Below, in pieces: positions 53,118 through 63,425 of a DNA stretch of 64,000 bases (within the stretch, counting starts at the first letter, position 1; each line of letters opens with the position of its first letter). The position numbers and the translations under genes were made by a program. Source of the DNA: Dendrolimus kikuchii (lineage: Eukaryota > Arthropoda > Insecta > Lepidoptera > Lasiocampidae); contig CM034392.1 in assembly GCA_019925095.2 (NCBI GenBank), positions 22,240,387-22,304,386 of the forward strand. The letters are read 5' to 3'. The notes beneath the pieces were generated by a model. It had not been told where the DNA came from. It did no database searches and saw nothing but the letters and a program-made list of their open reading frames with translations.

Positions 53118-53954
53118 TGGTCCTCGAATCAGAATTGTCATTGTTGAATGTCGAGGTATTTAAGCTGTATCTTCCTTTTATATATTCAGTTGTAAGTTAT
53201 TTTTGTTTCTAATGCTAAGAGAAATAGTTTTTAAATCAATAAACTGCATATTCTCAATAATATTTTTTAAAATAAATATATAACAGGTGTGTTTCAACCC
53301 GATCCCAAACTATCGAACAGTTATGTAGAAGTTTCAGTTTTTCTCCGATGCTCTTTTATTTAAAACAGAAATCTGAAAGTGTGTGCTATCTCGCTCATCG
53401 TGATAGCCATGGTAGATAGATACCATGCTAATAAATTTGGTTTTATATGTTTGATTTTGTATATAACAAAACAAAATAAAACATTTCAACAAAACGGTCA
53501 AAAATCTATTAAATTGATAATAAAGAAAAACAGTTATATATATTTTATAACTATATTTACTTTAACGATTAGTGCAAAATTATTGTTTTCATTTTAAGGA
53601 GATAGTCTACTTAGTTGTAGATTTTTTTAAGTAATATTAGTAGTTTAAATGTCTGTTTATCTGTAATATATTTGATTTAAGGAAAAATATCTAAATAAAA
53701 TGTTATAAATGCGTATTTATTACAACAGATGTTTTATTTGTTCTCAGTAACTATGTCTCCCAGTCTCCAAACGTAGTGTTCGCCCTAAAAATATTATACC
53801 CATCATTGGCTGCACAATTTACCAATTTTATCCATAGTTAGACAACGATTGTTTAAAAGTTAACAATAGTAGGGTGTGAAATATTAAAACTACAACTTGC
53901 TGAATTGTTATATTGTGACAATTATACTTCAATATTTTATATAGCTGTATGTAT
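53118..53954. other. 3' UTR and intergenic DNA after RRN3
   Basis: AT-rich. No gene recognised. Confidence 0.4.
53238..53243 (+). terminator. polyadenylation signal of the RRN3 unit
   Basis: AATAAA lies 121 bases after the RRN3 stop, and a second AATAAA-like cluster follows at about 53271. This is the first canonical signal downstream of the coding region on this strand. Confidence 0.6.
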
Positions 53955-54260
53955 GATGAATGGAAAAAATTAAAAAACGAATGTTAAGGTGTTTTGGGCA
54001 AGTAGAGAGAGTGAATGAAAGCAGAAACAAAAAAGTATTTGACAGCAATATGACTGGTACAGTCGATTTTGGAAGACTGAGACTCACCATGATCAAATTG
54101 AAGATATTTTGAAGAAAGGTCAGACAAAAAGCAGTTTAAATAAGTGTGTATGTATGAAACTAGATGAAGCAGAAAGTGTTTCTCAGGATCGTAGCAGGTG
54201 GAGATTCATCGTCTCTGCCTACCCCGATAGGAAACATGCGTGACAGTATGTATGTATATA
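53955..54260 (+). mobile_element. old, diverged RTE-type 3' end
   Basis: It reads, with stops and shifts, MLRCFGQVERVNESRNKK and later LPTPIGNM near the end, then GCGTGACAGTATGTATGTAT. This parallels [15 protein letters not shown], the AYPARELA end and the TATG tail of the young RTE family, but is strongly diverged. Confidence 0.6.
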
Positions 54261-54370
54261 TGATGGATGTATGGAAAATAGAACATTTTGTTAAAAAAAC
54301 AATCCTTTTCCTTAGTTTTCTGTATGACATGCCTTCACAGAAATTAATCATGACAAGCTACACTATGATT

Positions 54371-54431
54371 ATGATTAGGTATAATATAATACAATATATA
54401 TAATATATTGTATTATATTATACCTAATCAT
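54371..54431. repeat. perfect 28-bp inverted repeat, 5-base loop
   Basis: Arms 54371-54398 (starting ATGATTAGGTATAATATAAT) and 54404-54431 are exact reverse complements with TATAA between. Possible cruciform or foldback. Confidence 0.9.
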
Positions 54432-54494
54432 ATAATAATAATATATATAATATATAATATAATAATAATAAATAACACGTTCTAGTTTATTTTT

Positions 54495-54860
54495 GGTGTT
54501 GGTGTTGGTGTGTGTTGTGTTGGTCTGAAAGAGAGTGTCGGGGTGAAGGTAAGGAAAGTAATGCTCCGGTGGTTCGGGCATGTGGAAAGAATGGATGATG
54601 AAAGAATGACTAAACAGATATATAATGTAAAAGTGGATGGATGCAGAAGTCGTGGAAGGCCACGACACACCTTCCATGATCAAATTGATCGTGTACTAGC
54701 AGAAGGTGATGTCAGGAGCCTTAAGAATAGACGAGCTTGCATGACAAGAGTTATGAATGTCAAAGAGGCAAGTGAGGTGTGTAAGAATAAGCGTAAATGG
54801 CACTCTGTTGTTCGTGCCTACCCCGCAAGGGAACTGGCGTGAAGTTATGTATGTATGTAT
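54495..54860 (+). mobile_element. RTE-clade LINE copy, 5'-truncated
   Basis: RTE sequence from about 54520 (GTTGGTCTGAAAGAGAGTGT) to the TATG tail. Flanked by a 10-base duplication, GTTTATTTTT, at 54485-54494 and 54861-54870. The first about 25 bases are a GGTGTT-type repeat not found at this position in the other copies. Confidence 0.8.
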
Positions 54861-55039
54861 GTTTATTTTTTCAAAATCAGCTGATTTGATTACTGACAGG
54901 GTAATTGATTTTAATATTTTCTTAAGTTTTCGCAACTTGTATACACTTTTATTTTCCTCCCACCCATTTTAATATTATATAAAATTATTAGAGCTAGGCA
55001 TGTTTGCTGAAGTTTCTTGCGCCGCTTCTTCTCGTCAAG

Positions 55040-55290
55040 CCATAACATGTTGTGAAGCGGTGGTAAATTAGATTAGGCTCCCACAGAGTAAATAATAACC
55101 ATAAACTAAATAATTAAAATTAACAAATTGGCGGTAGGGTAAATAAAACTAACAATACTCGTTGACACTTGACATCTTTGTCTTCCGTGATCACGGCCAC
55201 TGAAAAGTGGCCGCGAAACGTTGGAATAATCAAAAATCAAATAAATTACCGCGCTTAAAACTGTAAAAATGTAGTTTTATTATAATTGAT
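55040..55290. mobile_element. MITE, relative of 12328-12597
   Basis: Shares GTTGTGAAGCGGTGGTAAAT, TAGATTAGGCTCCCAC, GGCCACTGAAAAGTGGCCGC (also near 6360) and ends in AACTGTAAAAATGTAGTTTT. Confidence 0.5.
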
Positions 55291-55302
55291 TTTACATAAA
55301 TC

Positions 55303-55530
55303 TGCCAGGTGGTAGGGCGTTTGCCCGACTGGATGGCTACCACCCATGGTCTAAAGTATGTCGTCATAACAACCTTGAGTTGTGTTCCGGCATTAGTGAC
55401 CAGGTTCCAGTCTCCTTTAAGAGAGCAGCAGCGCATTTGTAGCACCTTTGGTGTTGTAAATGTCCATAGGCAATGGTAACCGCTTTCCATCAAGTGGGCC
55501 GTCTGCCTGTCTGCTGAACTACAATAAAAA
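55303..55530 (-). repeat. dispersed repeat, 'GTGGTTACCGTCGCCTATGG' family
   Basis: Inverted copy with CCAGGTGGTAGGGCGTTTGC, GGATGGCTACCACCCATGGT and GTCCATAGGCAATGGTAACC. Begins within the family, so it is truncated. Confidence 0.6.
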
Positions 55531-56819
55531 ATATAAAAAAAATCTTATAATACCACTTTAATTTTCTTCAAAGTAGGCCTCGAGATTCCTTTCCAGTCTT
55601 TCGATATTTCGTGTAATTTAGGATTTGACCTTATAGGACCACTCGAAAAATTCAGCCTGTATATGGGATACTTGATACTGACTACACATACAAATCGAGC
55701 AGAACTATTTAAATAAAAATTGCTTTTCACAAAATTATAATTTTATTTGACATTATTGTCTACCTAATTAGATGTCAAAAATCACAAAGCTATAACAACA
55801 AGAGTATTAGTAATTCAGTTAATTTAGCTTCTGTACAATTTCATATTAATTTAATTACAGGTAAAACATTTGAACTCCAATTCTTAAGTATTAAAATATA
55901 TCTGCTAAATGTTCCGGCACATTTTGGAACAAAACTAATTATTATAATTATGCCCATTCTTCAGGGCAATAATAGATTTCTTACTATGATAAAATCGTTG
56001 TTATATCTGATATTTAACGTAATCATGAACACATGATGGCACTCTTACAACTAATTTTAACTTACATCAATTTTCCTTTAAATCTAAAATTACAAAACTG
56101 AGATTATTATTAAAATGTCCTAGATTACAAACAAGAGTGATGATCAAAATATTTTAAGTTACCCGTTAGCACGGTAGTGGGATAGAGTTGCCGGTACTGG
56201 ACAACCGGGACAAACAGAAGAGGTCTAGGTATTATATGAGTCAGTGTGTGAAGTCTTGTACGAAAATAGCTCGTTTGAGCTGTGTTTCTGTACTGGCGTG
56301 TATTGGTCTTGAAAATCTGGTTTCTCCGTGTTGCAGACAAACCAATTTTCATATCAGTAACATAATAGGGTAGATGACAATCAGAGTAACTAAAACGGTC
56401 ACTGTAACTGTACGGAGCAACAAAACGTAGAGATGCCAGAAATATTAGCCATTTTGAGGGTACAAAGTTAATAATATTTTTGTCCAAAGCTGCCATCAAA
56501 ATTGCCGCGCCAAAAACAAGAGAATTATATCGTCTCTTTTACTCTAATACAAATTCTATGTAGTTAAGAGGGAGAAAGCATCAGTTCAACGTTTGTTTCA
56601 ATTATCTATATTTGACCACAAATTTGTGGTGCTTCCCAATTAGCCGTGTGTGATACTCGAGAACAAATTTGTGGTGGTCCCGTTTTAAAGAGTTGGGCTT
56701 CTCTTGATATTCGGGCATTTTTTTTAATTGTTCAGCGTTCGTCCAAACTAAAGATTCATGGCATCTTTAGTTCAAACATATTTTAACTATCAATTTTTTT
56801 TCTTTCATGTTTTGGTATA
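55531..56819. other. intergenic DNA, nothing identified
   Basis: Small ORFs lack support. It includes ACAAATTTGTGGTG twice (about 56621 and 56663). Confidence 0.4.
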
Positions 56820-57670
56820 GTCTGAATACTGGAAAGTATTTAGCCGAATGCCGGATAGAAGCCGAATATTTGTGGCATCTGAAAAAAAGCTTATTAAAAT
56901 GATAAACAATATTTAAAAGTAATTAAAATTATTTTTATCCTGACATTTTGAAAGTAAGACACTAGGAGGTTGTTTTAGCGCCAGCTCTTTCATACAATTA
57001 TATAAATAATTTAACAAAATATTGTAATGCGTAACTTCATTTCTTAAATTAGTTGGAGTATTTATGCATTTATTGAATATATAGAATTTCGGCAGCTTGA
57101 GCCGAACTTCGGCATTCGGCCGAAATTCGGTTTAAATGCCGAACGTTCGGGGCAAGGAAAAAGTAAAATACCTACTTGCACTATTTTGACTGAAGTTAAA
57201 CGAAATTATATAATAACCATACTACCCAAGATAACCGTAATATAAAAATTGGCATCTTTACCTAATTGAATAGACATCAAATTAAAACAAAAATAAAATA
57301 AACTTGAATTTTAAAAAACACGTCTAAGGGACATCAGCAATTATAACTTTAATTTTGATTGAAATCACTTTTTACGAATTAAACATTATGAATTTAGAAT
57401 TATGAAATGGTGATTTTTTTTTCAATCAAAGGTCTAAAAATCTATTCTTTTATCCACCTACTCATACTTAAAATTTACTAGAGGCAGGTTATGGTGTAAA
57501 AAAGCCAAAAATTCGGTGTTATCAAGTTGACGTTGTCAACAGGTCACGATGTGTTGCTCTTGAGAAAGCGTGGCGAAATCAAACCGAAGTTCGGCCGAAT
57601 TTTTTGTTTTAACCGAATGTTCGGCCGAAGTTCGTATTCGGTTCAAACCACATTCGGCCCATCCCTAATT
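56820..57670. repeat. region rich in ATTCGGCCGAA-type motifs
   Basis: Repeated GAATTCGG/CCGAA motifs at 56850-56875, 57085-57150 and 57585-57660, ending CATTCGGCCCATCCCTA. The reverse complement of that end (TAGGGATGGGCCGAATG) resembles a hAT-type terminal repeat. A matching left end was not found. Confidence 0.45.
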
Positions 57671-57674
57671 TATT

Positions 57675-57835
57675 GCATTTTTCCTTCACCAACTACATCG
57701 CCCGATTCTTTTTTTATTTAGATTGCTTGGAAGAGATCGCTTTCAGCGATAAGGCTGCCTATTTTATTACCTACAAGATATTCTAAATATGGTCTGTTTT
57801 GTAATTATATATTTTGGTGTGCAATAAAGTGTTAT
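57675..57835 (+). repeat. retroposon tail, 'GGAAGAGATCGC' family
   Basis: TTCACCAACTACATCGCCCG, core GGAAGAGATCGCTTTCAGCG and TTTTGGTGTGCAATAAAGTG. The clearest copy in the window. Just downstream of the RBM18 stop. Confidence 0.65.
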
Positions 57836-57958
57836 CTCTCTGTCATCTACCTAATTCTTTTTTAAGAATAAAATATCAAATTAAAACACTGATGGAGCTA
57901 TTAAGAATTTGACAGATGGCAATTTTTTTTAATTACATTAAACTATCAAAAATAAGAT

Positions 57959-60900
57959 TTATCTCTTCTTGTGGTAGGGATGACGTCGTCTAAACGAACT
58001 AACAGCTTTATGTGGCGGTTGCAGCTGCTTATTTTGATACTGCGTAATAATAGGGGTTTCATGTGCAGCTAATTTGTTCACAACAAACTCATCGCCTGCA
58101 TTCATGTTTTCCATCATCTTGAGTTTGGCTTCTATAGACTGTATCGCTGTCTTTTTACTTAGTTTTAATTCTGGCTTTGCTCCTGCCAAAGCTGCTATGT
58201 CAAGCTCCGGTTTTGGCTTTTCTTGTTCCTCCTGGAATGTCAATTTGATATTTATAGGCAAAAGTTAAATATTTCTAATAATTTTTATTATAGATTAATT
58301 AATAATATCAGCTCATAAATGAGATGCTCAGCAGAAGAATGGACTAATCAACTTTACAGTAACACATTTGAGTATTAGTATTTGTTTTTTGAAGTGAAAC
58401 TTCTTTAGAATCATTGTGATTTGAAACTCAATAAAACGAAAAAGCGACACTAAAAAGAGATAAATACATAAATCTATAGGACTAAGCCTACGAGAGAATG
58501 AGATACGAGTATTACATTGTGCCAGACAGATCGAAATGGACCGAAATAAAACTGATAATAATATTTTTTAGACTGAACTATTGAAAGTGATACTTAAGAA
58601 GTTTATTTTGAATATGAATTATATGTTGACGGATGTAGGCTAAAGGAATTATATTTATAGTAATAAAAGTTAGAGTTATAGTAATGTGAAATACAGACTT
58701 ATAATATTTTCTTAAGTTATCGCGACTTGTATACATAATAAAACTATGTTTTAACTACGATTTAACACCGCGCTTAAAACCGTTAAAACATGGTTTTATT
58801 ATGTATACAAACTTATGTCTGGTTCCTATATGTTACCAACTGTTCATTTGCCTTATTATCGGTTAAAATTTGACATAAGCTATGTCAAAATTCAACAGAT
58901 GGTTAGGGCAAGTGAATGGATAGTAACATATATGAACCAGCCATTAATAAAGTTATTTACCAATTAAATATACCAACATTATATTCATCATATATAACAA
59001 ACATCATACTTGGCAAATATTTTAGTCAGATAAATGGCTTAAAACCCTGGAACCTTGTATGAACTTACCGATGAATTCTTTGCAAACTTAACACTGATCC
59101 TCTTATTGCCTAACACTTGGCCATTAAGAGAGCTCATAGCCTTAATTGCGTCTTGCCTCAGCTTGTATGTGACGAAAGCGAAGCCCCTCGGCTGCCCAAC
59201 ATTGGGCCCACTCCGGTGGAACAGCATGTCAAACTTCTCAATGTTTCCATACACACGGACCATTTTCAGTAATTGATACCGGTAATGAGAAATGGTGTGG
59301 ATTTATTAAAAATATTCAACAATTGGGCTGATGATACATATTGCAATAAATTGTTAAATTATTTTCATACTAGCTTTTGCCCTCAGGTTTGCACATGTTG
59401 GTAACCCACGGGAACCACACATTGTTCTGGGATAAAAGTATTCTAAGCTACTACAGACTATAATCTAATCTATGTGAAATTTCATCCAGATCTGTTCAGC
59501 TGTTCTGGGGTGATTTAGCAACAAACATCCATGCAATCTTTCGCATTTATAATATCAGTATAAAAGAGGACTCTAAAACACACTATGATCTTAGTTTGAA
59601 AAGTATCACATAGTAAAATTAAATAGAATACAGTAGCATCTCGATATCTCGAATGTCAAGGGAAATGCAAAAAACTTTGACTTAAAAAGAAGTTCGAGAT
59701 ATGAAGAATTTGATGGCTAAAATTTCAACTTAGAAGGCGCGATTTTTGAGCATAGTTTTCGAGTCAAATAAAATCATAATTGTTGATTACCTTATGATAC
59801 ACAGCTTTGTCACTTAGAAAGTGTAATTAATAGATTCATTCAATGCACATGTACTAGGCAGAAACAACAGAATAAACGCACCGAACATTCCTTATCGATT
59901 TTATTGCTTCGAGTTTAGGGAATTTCAAGTAAAATATGTTTGACTTAGTCTGATTTTTTTAATTCGAGTTATCGAGGATAAGTATGTAATATGCAGGGAA
60001 CTAACATTTTGTTCAAGTTACAAAGTCTAAATAATTCGAGATACCAAGTATTTAGGGGTTTAGTGGAAGGGAACAGCATTTTTTTTCGACTTACTGAGGA
60101 TTTCGACTTAACAAGATTTGAATTATAGAGATTCCACTGTATCTGTTTGAATAATAATTTAACTCATATTTTGATGTTTGAGTTATGATGTCATTACTTG
60201 TTGTTCTCATACAAAATCTTGCTTTGATATTTCATGAGATGATAAGAGTCTCAATTAACTAGTCTGTCAATACCCCATTGCACTACTAGAAAAATTTTGG
60301 AGTCACACGTTGTTAGCATCTATAATCTTGCAAAGTTAAAACTAAATTCACCTTTCACATCTCTTCCAAAATTTACATTGTAACATTTGACAGTACCTTT
60401 TGTTATTACTATGTCCATGGGCAATGATTACACTTACCATCAGGTAAATTTCCAAAATTATGATATTCTTTTACCAGGTAGTTTCTCATATTGTTGCTCA
60501 CATCAACTTTGAATGCATATTCAAAAGATACTATCCCATTTCATAAAGTAATTACATCAATTATAAAATTAATTTCAAGATAATTGATCCATTTAATAAA
60601 CCCCTGAGGTTGGATCAATGAATGTCAAACATTTATACATGGTAGCTTAAATCCTATAAGTCATCAATTCCAAAAACATCAAAAATTAGTGTTAAGCCAA
60701 CCATAGACCAGAAGTTCTTCAAGCAATTTTTAATGAACTTATTTTATTTTCCAGTTTTAGGAATAAATAAAAATTTCTAAGACAGTCTATCAGTATGGAT
60801 TAAATCAATGTAAAATAAATAGTCATACTCATTAACTCGCGTATCTAGGTTTCCAATCCAGAGTCTCTTGTCACAGACACCAGTTTGCTGCATAGGCTCC

Positions 60901-61244
60901 AAATGCAATGGCAGCTGTAAAAATACCATTGAAATTCTATTGTTATGATTTTACTAACACTTGAAAAGTGCAAACAGCTCTTATATTATTAAATGAGAAA
61001 AAAGAATAGCATTCATAAAACTTAATAATGTTATAACTTTATAATGATATAATTTGCAAATATCAAGCTTCAAATAATCTGCGAGGTTTTGATGTAATGT
61101 TAACTTTTCTAGAAAAAACCGCAAGCAATGTATAACAGTACAAACAATATTGAAAATTAAGAAGAACTCTTCTACTTTAACTGATAAGTTAACATTAAAT
61201 TGAAAATATAAATCGTATAAATAACCTACCGTAGCATCTTCCAT
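57959..61244 (-). CDS. RBM18: RNA-binding protein 18 (RBM18), 4 exons, one non-canonical acceptor
   Basis: Coding exons on the minus strand are 61244-61230 (MEDAT), 60914-60829, 59279-59069 and 58231-57959, giving about 194 residues (human RBM18 is 190). There is a single RRM: RNP2 is RLWIGNL in exon 2 and RNP1 is RGFAFVTY in exon 3. The C-terminal half has the conserved IEAKLKMMENM segment and a basic end (RRRHPYHKKR). RBM18 is a small conserved RRM protein whose RNA targets are poorly known. The exon 2/3 join is fixed by protein homology (RVNE then YQLLK), but the intron ends in CG rather than AG at 59281-59280. One substitution (C to A on the coding strand at 59281) would make a perfect acceptor ACAG/G. 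The other junctions are canonical. Intron 2 holds a Helitron and a pogo-like MITE. Confidence 0.9.
58729..58806. mobile_element. short MITE, near-palindromic
   Basis: Ends GTATACATAATAAAACTATG and CATGGTTTTATTATGTATAC are inverted relatives. The inner AACCGTTAAAAC matches the MITEs at 12328 and 55040. In RBM18 intron 3. Confidence 0.65.
58817..58943. mobile_element. palindromic foldback MITE
   Basis: Left CTGGTTCCTATATGTTACC faces right GTAACATATATGAACCAG. The inner arms GGTTAAAATTTGACATA and CTATGTCAAAATTC also pair. The best-paired member of the family. Confidence 0.7.
59370..59567 (-). mobile_element. non-autonomous Helitron
   Basis: The minus strand starts TCTTTTATACTGATATTATA and ends GGCAAAAGCTAG before T. 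In RBM18 intron 2. Confidence 0.6.
59631..60139. mobile_element. pogo/Tigger-like MITE, 509 bp
   Basis: The left end, CAGTAGCATCTCGATATCTC, and the reverse complement of the right end, CAGTGGAATCTCTATAATTC, are inverted relatives. TA flanks both ends (59629-59630, 60140-60141). Ends of this form are typical of pogo-group elements. No transposase. In RBM18 intron 2. Confidence 0.7.
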
Positions 61245-61520
61245 TTTTGTTTGTAAAATTTCGCAGGTTCTCAATGATTTCAGTGCTATTAGGTCCTTTT
61301 AATAACAACAAATATATACCACCGTCATTACCATATTTTGTCTACTTAGGATTTTATAATAAATTTCTACGAAAACAACTCTACTATAAATAAAATTCAC
61401 AAACTACTATGGATAATACGATAAAATTTATAAAATTACAATACATCATACACTGTCATACATGAACCATGGACCTTTATAATATTCCTACTTCAGTGAC
61501 ATGAACACAAATACATACAG

Positions 61521-61775
61521 GCTACGTTCCACAAGAGGCTCACAACCACAAACTACTATGGATACTACGTATCTCACAACGATCACGTTCACGGTCGTGA
61601 TTTTTGCCGTTCTACTTGCTTGTGGGCGTTACAATCATAAACTCTAGTGGAACGAATTGTGGAGCATTTACATGAAAATACGAAATACACAATGGCTACA
61701 TTCCACTAGGGATTCACAACGACCACATTCACGACCGCGATTTTTCCCGTTCCACTTGCTTACCAGCGTTACATT
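61521..61775 (+). repeat. dispersed repeat, two adjacent partial copies
   Basis: GGCTACGTTCCACAAGAGGC, ACGATCACGTTCACGGTCGT and TTTTTGCCGTTCTACTTGCT recur as GGCTACATTCCACTAGGGAT, ACGACCACATTCACGACCGC and TTTTTCCCGTTCCACTTGCT. An inverted copy lies at 62968-63060. Class unknown. Confidence 0.55.
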
Positions 61776-61975
61776 ACAGTCGTTATTGAAACTTTTTAGA
61801 ATGCATGTTATTTTTCATAATTTAAATTTATATGTAATATGATTTTATTGTTTTATTTATGTCACTTTTAAGAACATTTTCTAAAGGAAAGTGGAATATA
61901 ATGTTTATTAAAAAGCGAATTATTATTTATTATTTTTGTTGGATTTCGCTAAATCATATTAAAATCTGTAACATC

Positions 61976-61989
61976 TGGCGACCGTGACA
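61976..61989 (+). promoter_or_regulatory. possible LTR-retrotransposon primer binding site
   Basis: TGGCGACCGTGACA follows a TGTAACA-ending AT-rich stretch with a two-base spacer (TC). The sequence resembles tRNA-complementary primer sites of insect gypsy-type elements. No second LTR or gag/pol was found here, so it would be a remnant. Confidence 0.3.
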
Positions 61990-62057
61990 AATATGGAATC
62001 ATTACACACTACATAAATTATCAACCACTGATGGATCTCAGGACTTGTGTGATGTGA

Positions 62058-62207
62058 ATGGGACCATCTTTTCGATGTATCTCTACATATCTAGTGGCCG
62101 CCGTTTGCTACACAATTAAGAGTTTCCTGAAAGATCGAAAAGATAAGAACACAACAATTATATTTAACCAGATGTTGAGGTCAGAAGATTTCGATCAAAT
62201 TGAGAAG
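62058..62207 (+). other. exon-like ORF with a donor site, unassigned
   Basis: An ATG directly after a TGA opens 50 codons (MGPSFRCISTYLVAAVCY..., ending DFDQIEK) into GAGAAG/GTAAGA, a fair splice donor. A hydrophobic stretch lies near the N-terminus. No downstream exon is identified before the window ends. It may be chance, or part of the possible LTR remnant just upstream. Confidence 0.2.
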
Positions 62208-62294
62208 GTAAGAAGGTTTTACAGAGAACCATACAACGTTTCTATTAATTTTAAAGGATTTTTTGTTTATTATGATTATTTAATTGGTTTTTAA

Positions 62295-62967
62295 GTTTAC
62301 TAACAGTTTTTTTATATATTTTAAGGTAGTTGAAAGAAAAATTATTGTAAGAAGTTTGTTGTTTTAAGTCTAGTATTTTTAACCCAAATGCCTACCAAAC
62401 GGTTATGTATTTTTGTCCCTTTTTCCTTGTCCTTGTTCACCTAATACAAGATAAAAATCATACTTGTGGGATTACTTTAAGCTATAATTTTTAAAGTTCA
62501 GTCGTGGGATTTCACCATGGAAACCTTTAAGTACTTTGAAAGTGTTGCGAAATCTGGGCGCTAGAAGGCTAAAGCAATCTGGAGAGTGAGTAACGGTTCT
62601 GGTGTGCGTATTGTTCGGATGCGTCACGTAATATGTGGGTACCTTTAATGTCATAATGGGCGCGTTCCTGGCATACGTAGTATCCATAGTAGTTTGTGTT
62701 CCTAGCTCGTAATGTCTAAGGTGCTCCGTCAACCGTTTCACATAGCGACCACGGTCGTTATGGTCGTCGCGAAGAGTTACTAATGACGTCTTTATTTTCG
62801 ATAACACAGCGCTCAAAAGGACCCATGTCAAGAAGTCGGTCGAAGTGGGCGTTGATTACTGAGCATTAATTCTCTCTATCGATTTAATTTAAAAAGGCAC
62901 GAATTTCAAATCGACCAATAACATTTGTGTATTTCGTCGTGAATGACATCAACGCTCCATAATCCGT
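62295..62967. other. intergenic DNA, nothing identified
   Basis: A 119-codon minus-strand ORF (62831-62472) has no recognisable motif. Confidence 0.35.
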
Positions 62968-63060
62968 TCCACTAGTGTTTATGATTATAACGCCCGCAAG
63001 CAAGTGAAACGGTAAAAATCACGGTCATAAATGTGGTCGTTGTGATACTCGTGTGGTAAG
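62968..63060 (-). repeat. dispersed repeat, inverted copy of 61521-61775
   Basis: TCCGTTCCACTAGTGTTTAT, AACGCCCGCAAGCAAGTGAA and CACGGTCATAAATGTGGTCG are the reverse complement of the other copies. Confidence 0.55.
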
Positions 63061-63425
63061 TAGTGGTTATGAACTCTGGATAAAGGTGCTCACACATTAC
63101 GGGAAGCGTATGTCAGCCGCGGCTGATGGATGCGTCATAATAATGTACTCACTAGAATCGTAACACAGTCTCCAGATTGCTTTACAACATTTGAACGCTC
63201 AAGGTCACCTCAGAGACTTACGACTTACAATGTGCACACTTCAATGGACTTTCCTTCTCCAGATACGTTTTAAGTTACGCCCCTTAGCCGCCTTAATCTG
63301 CCGTGACTTATAATATACACGTACCTTGACAAAACTATAATTGACAGATATGTAGTGCCAGTTGTCAGCGTAGACAGCGAAACTACCCCGTTTGGTCCGT
63401 TGCACTTCACCGCCACAATAGGACT

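Noticed and set aside
62472..62831. 119-codon minus-strand ORF
   Set aside because: No recognisable motif, no splice context, no neighbouring support.
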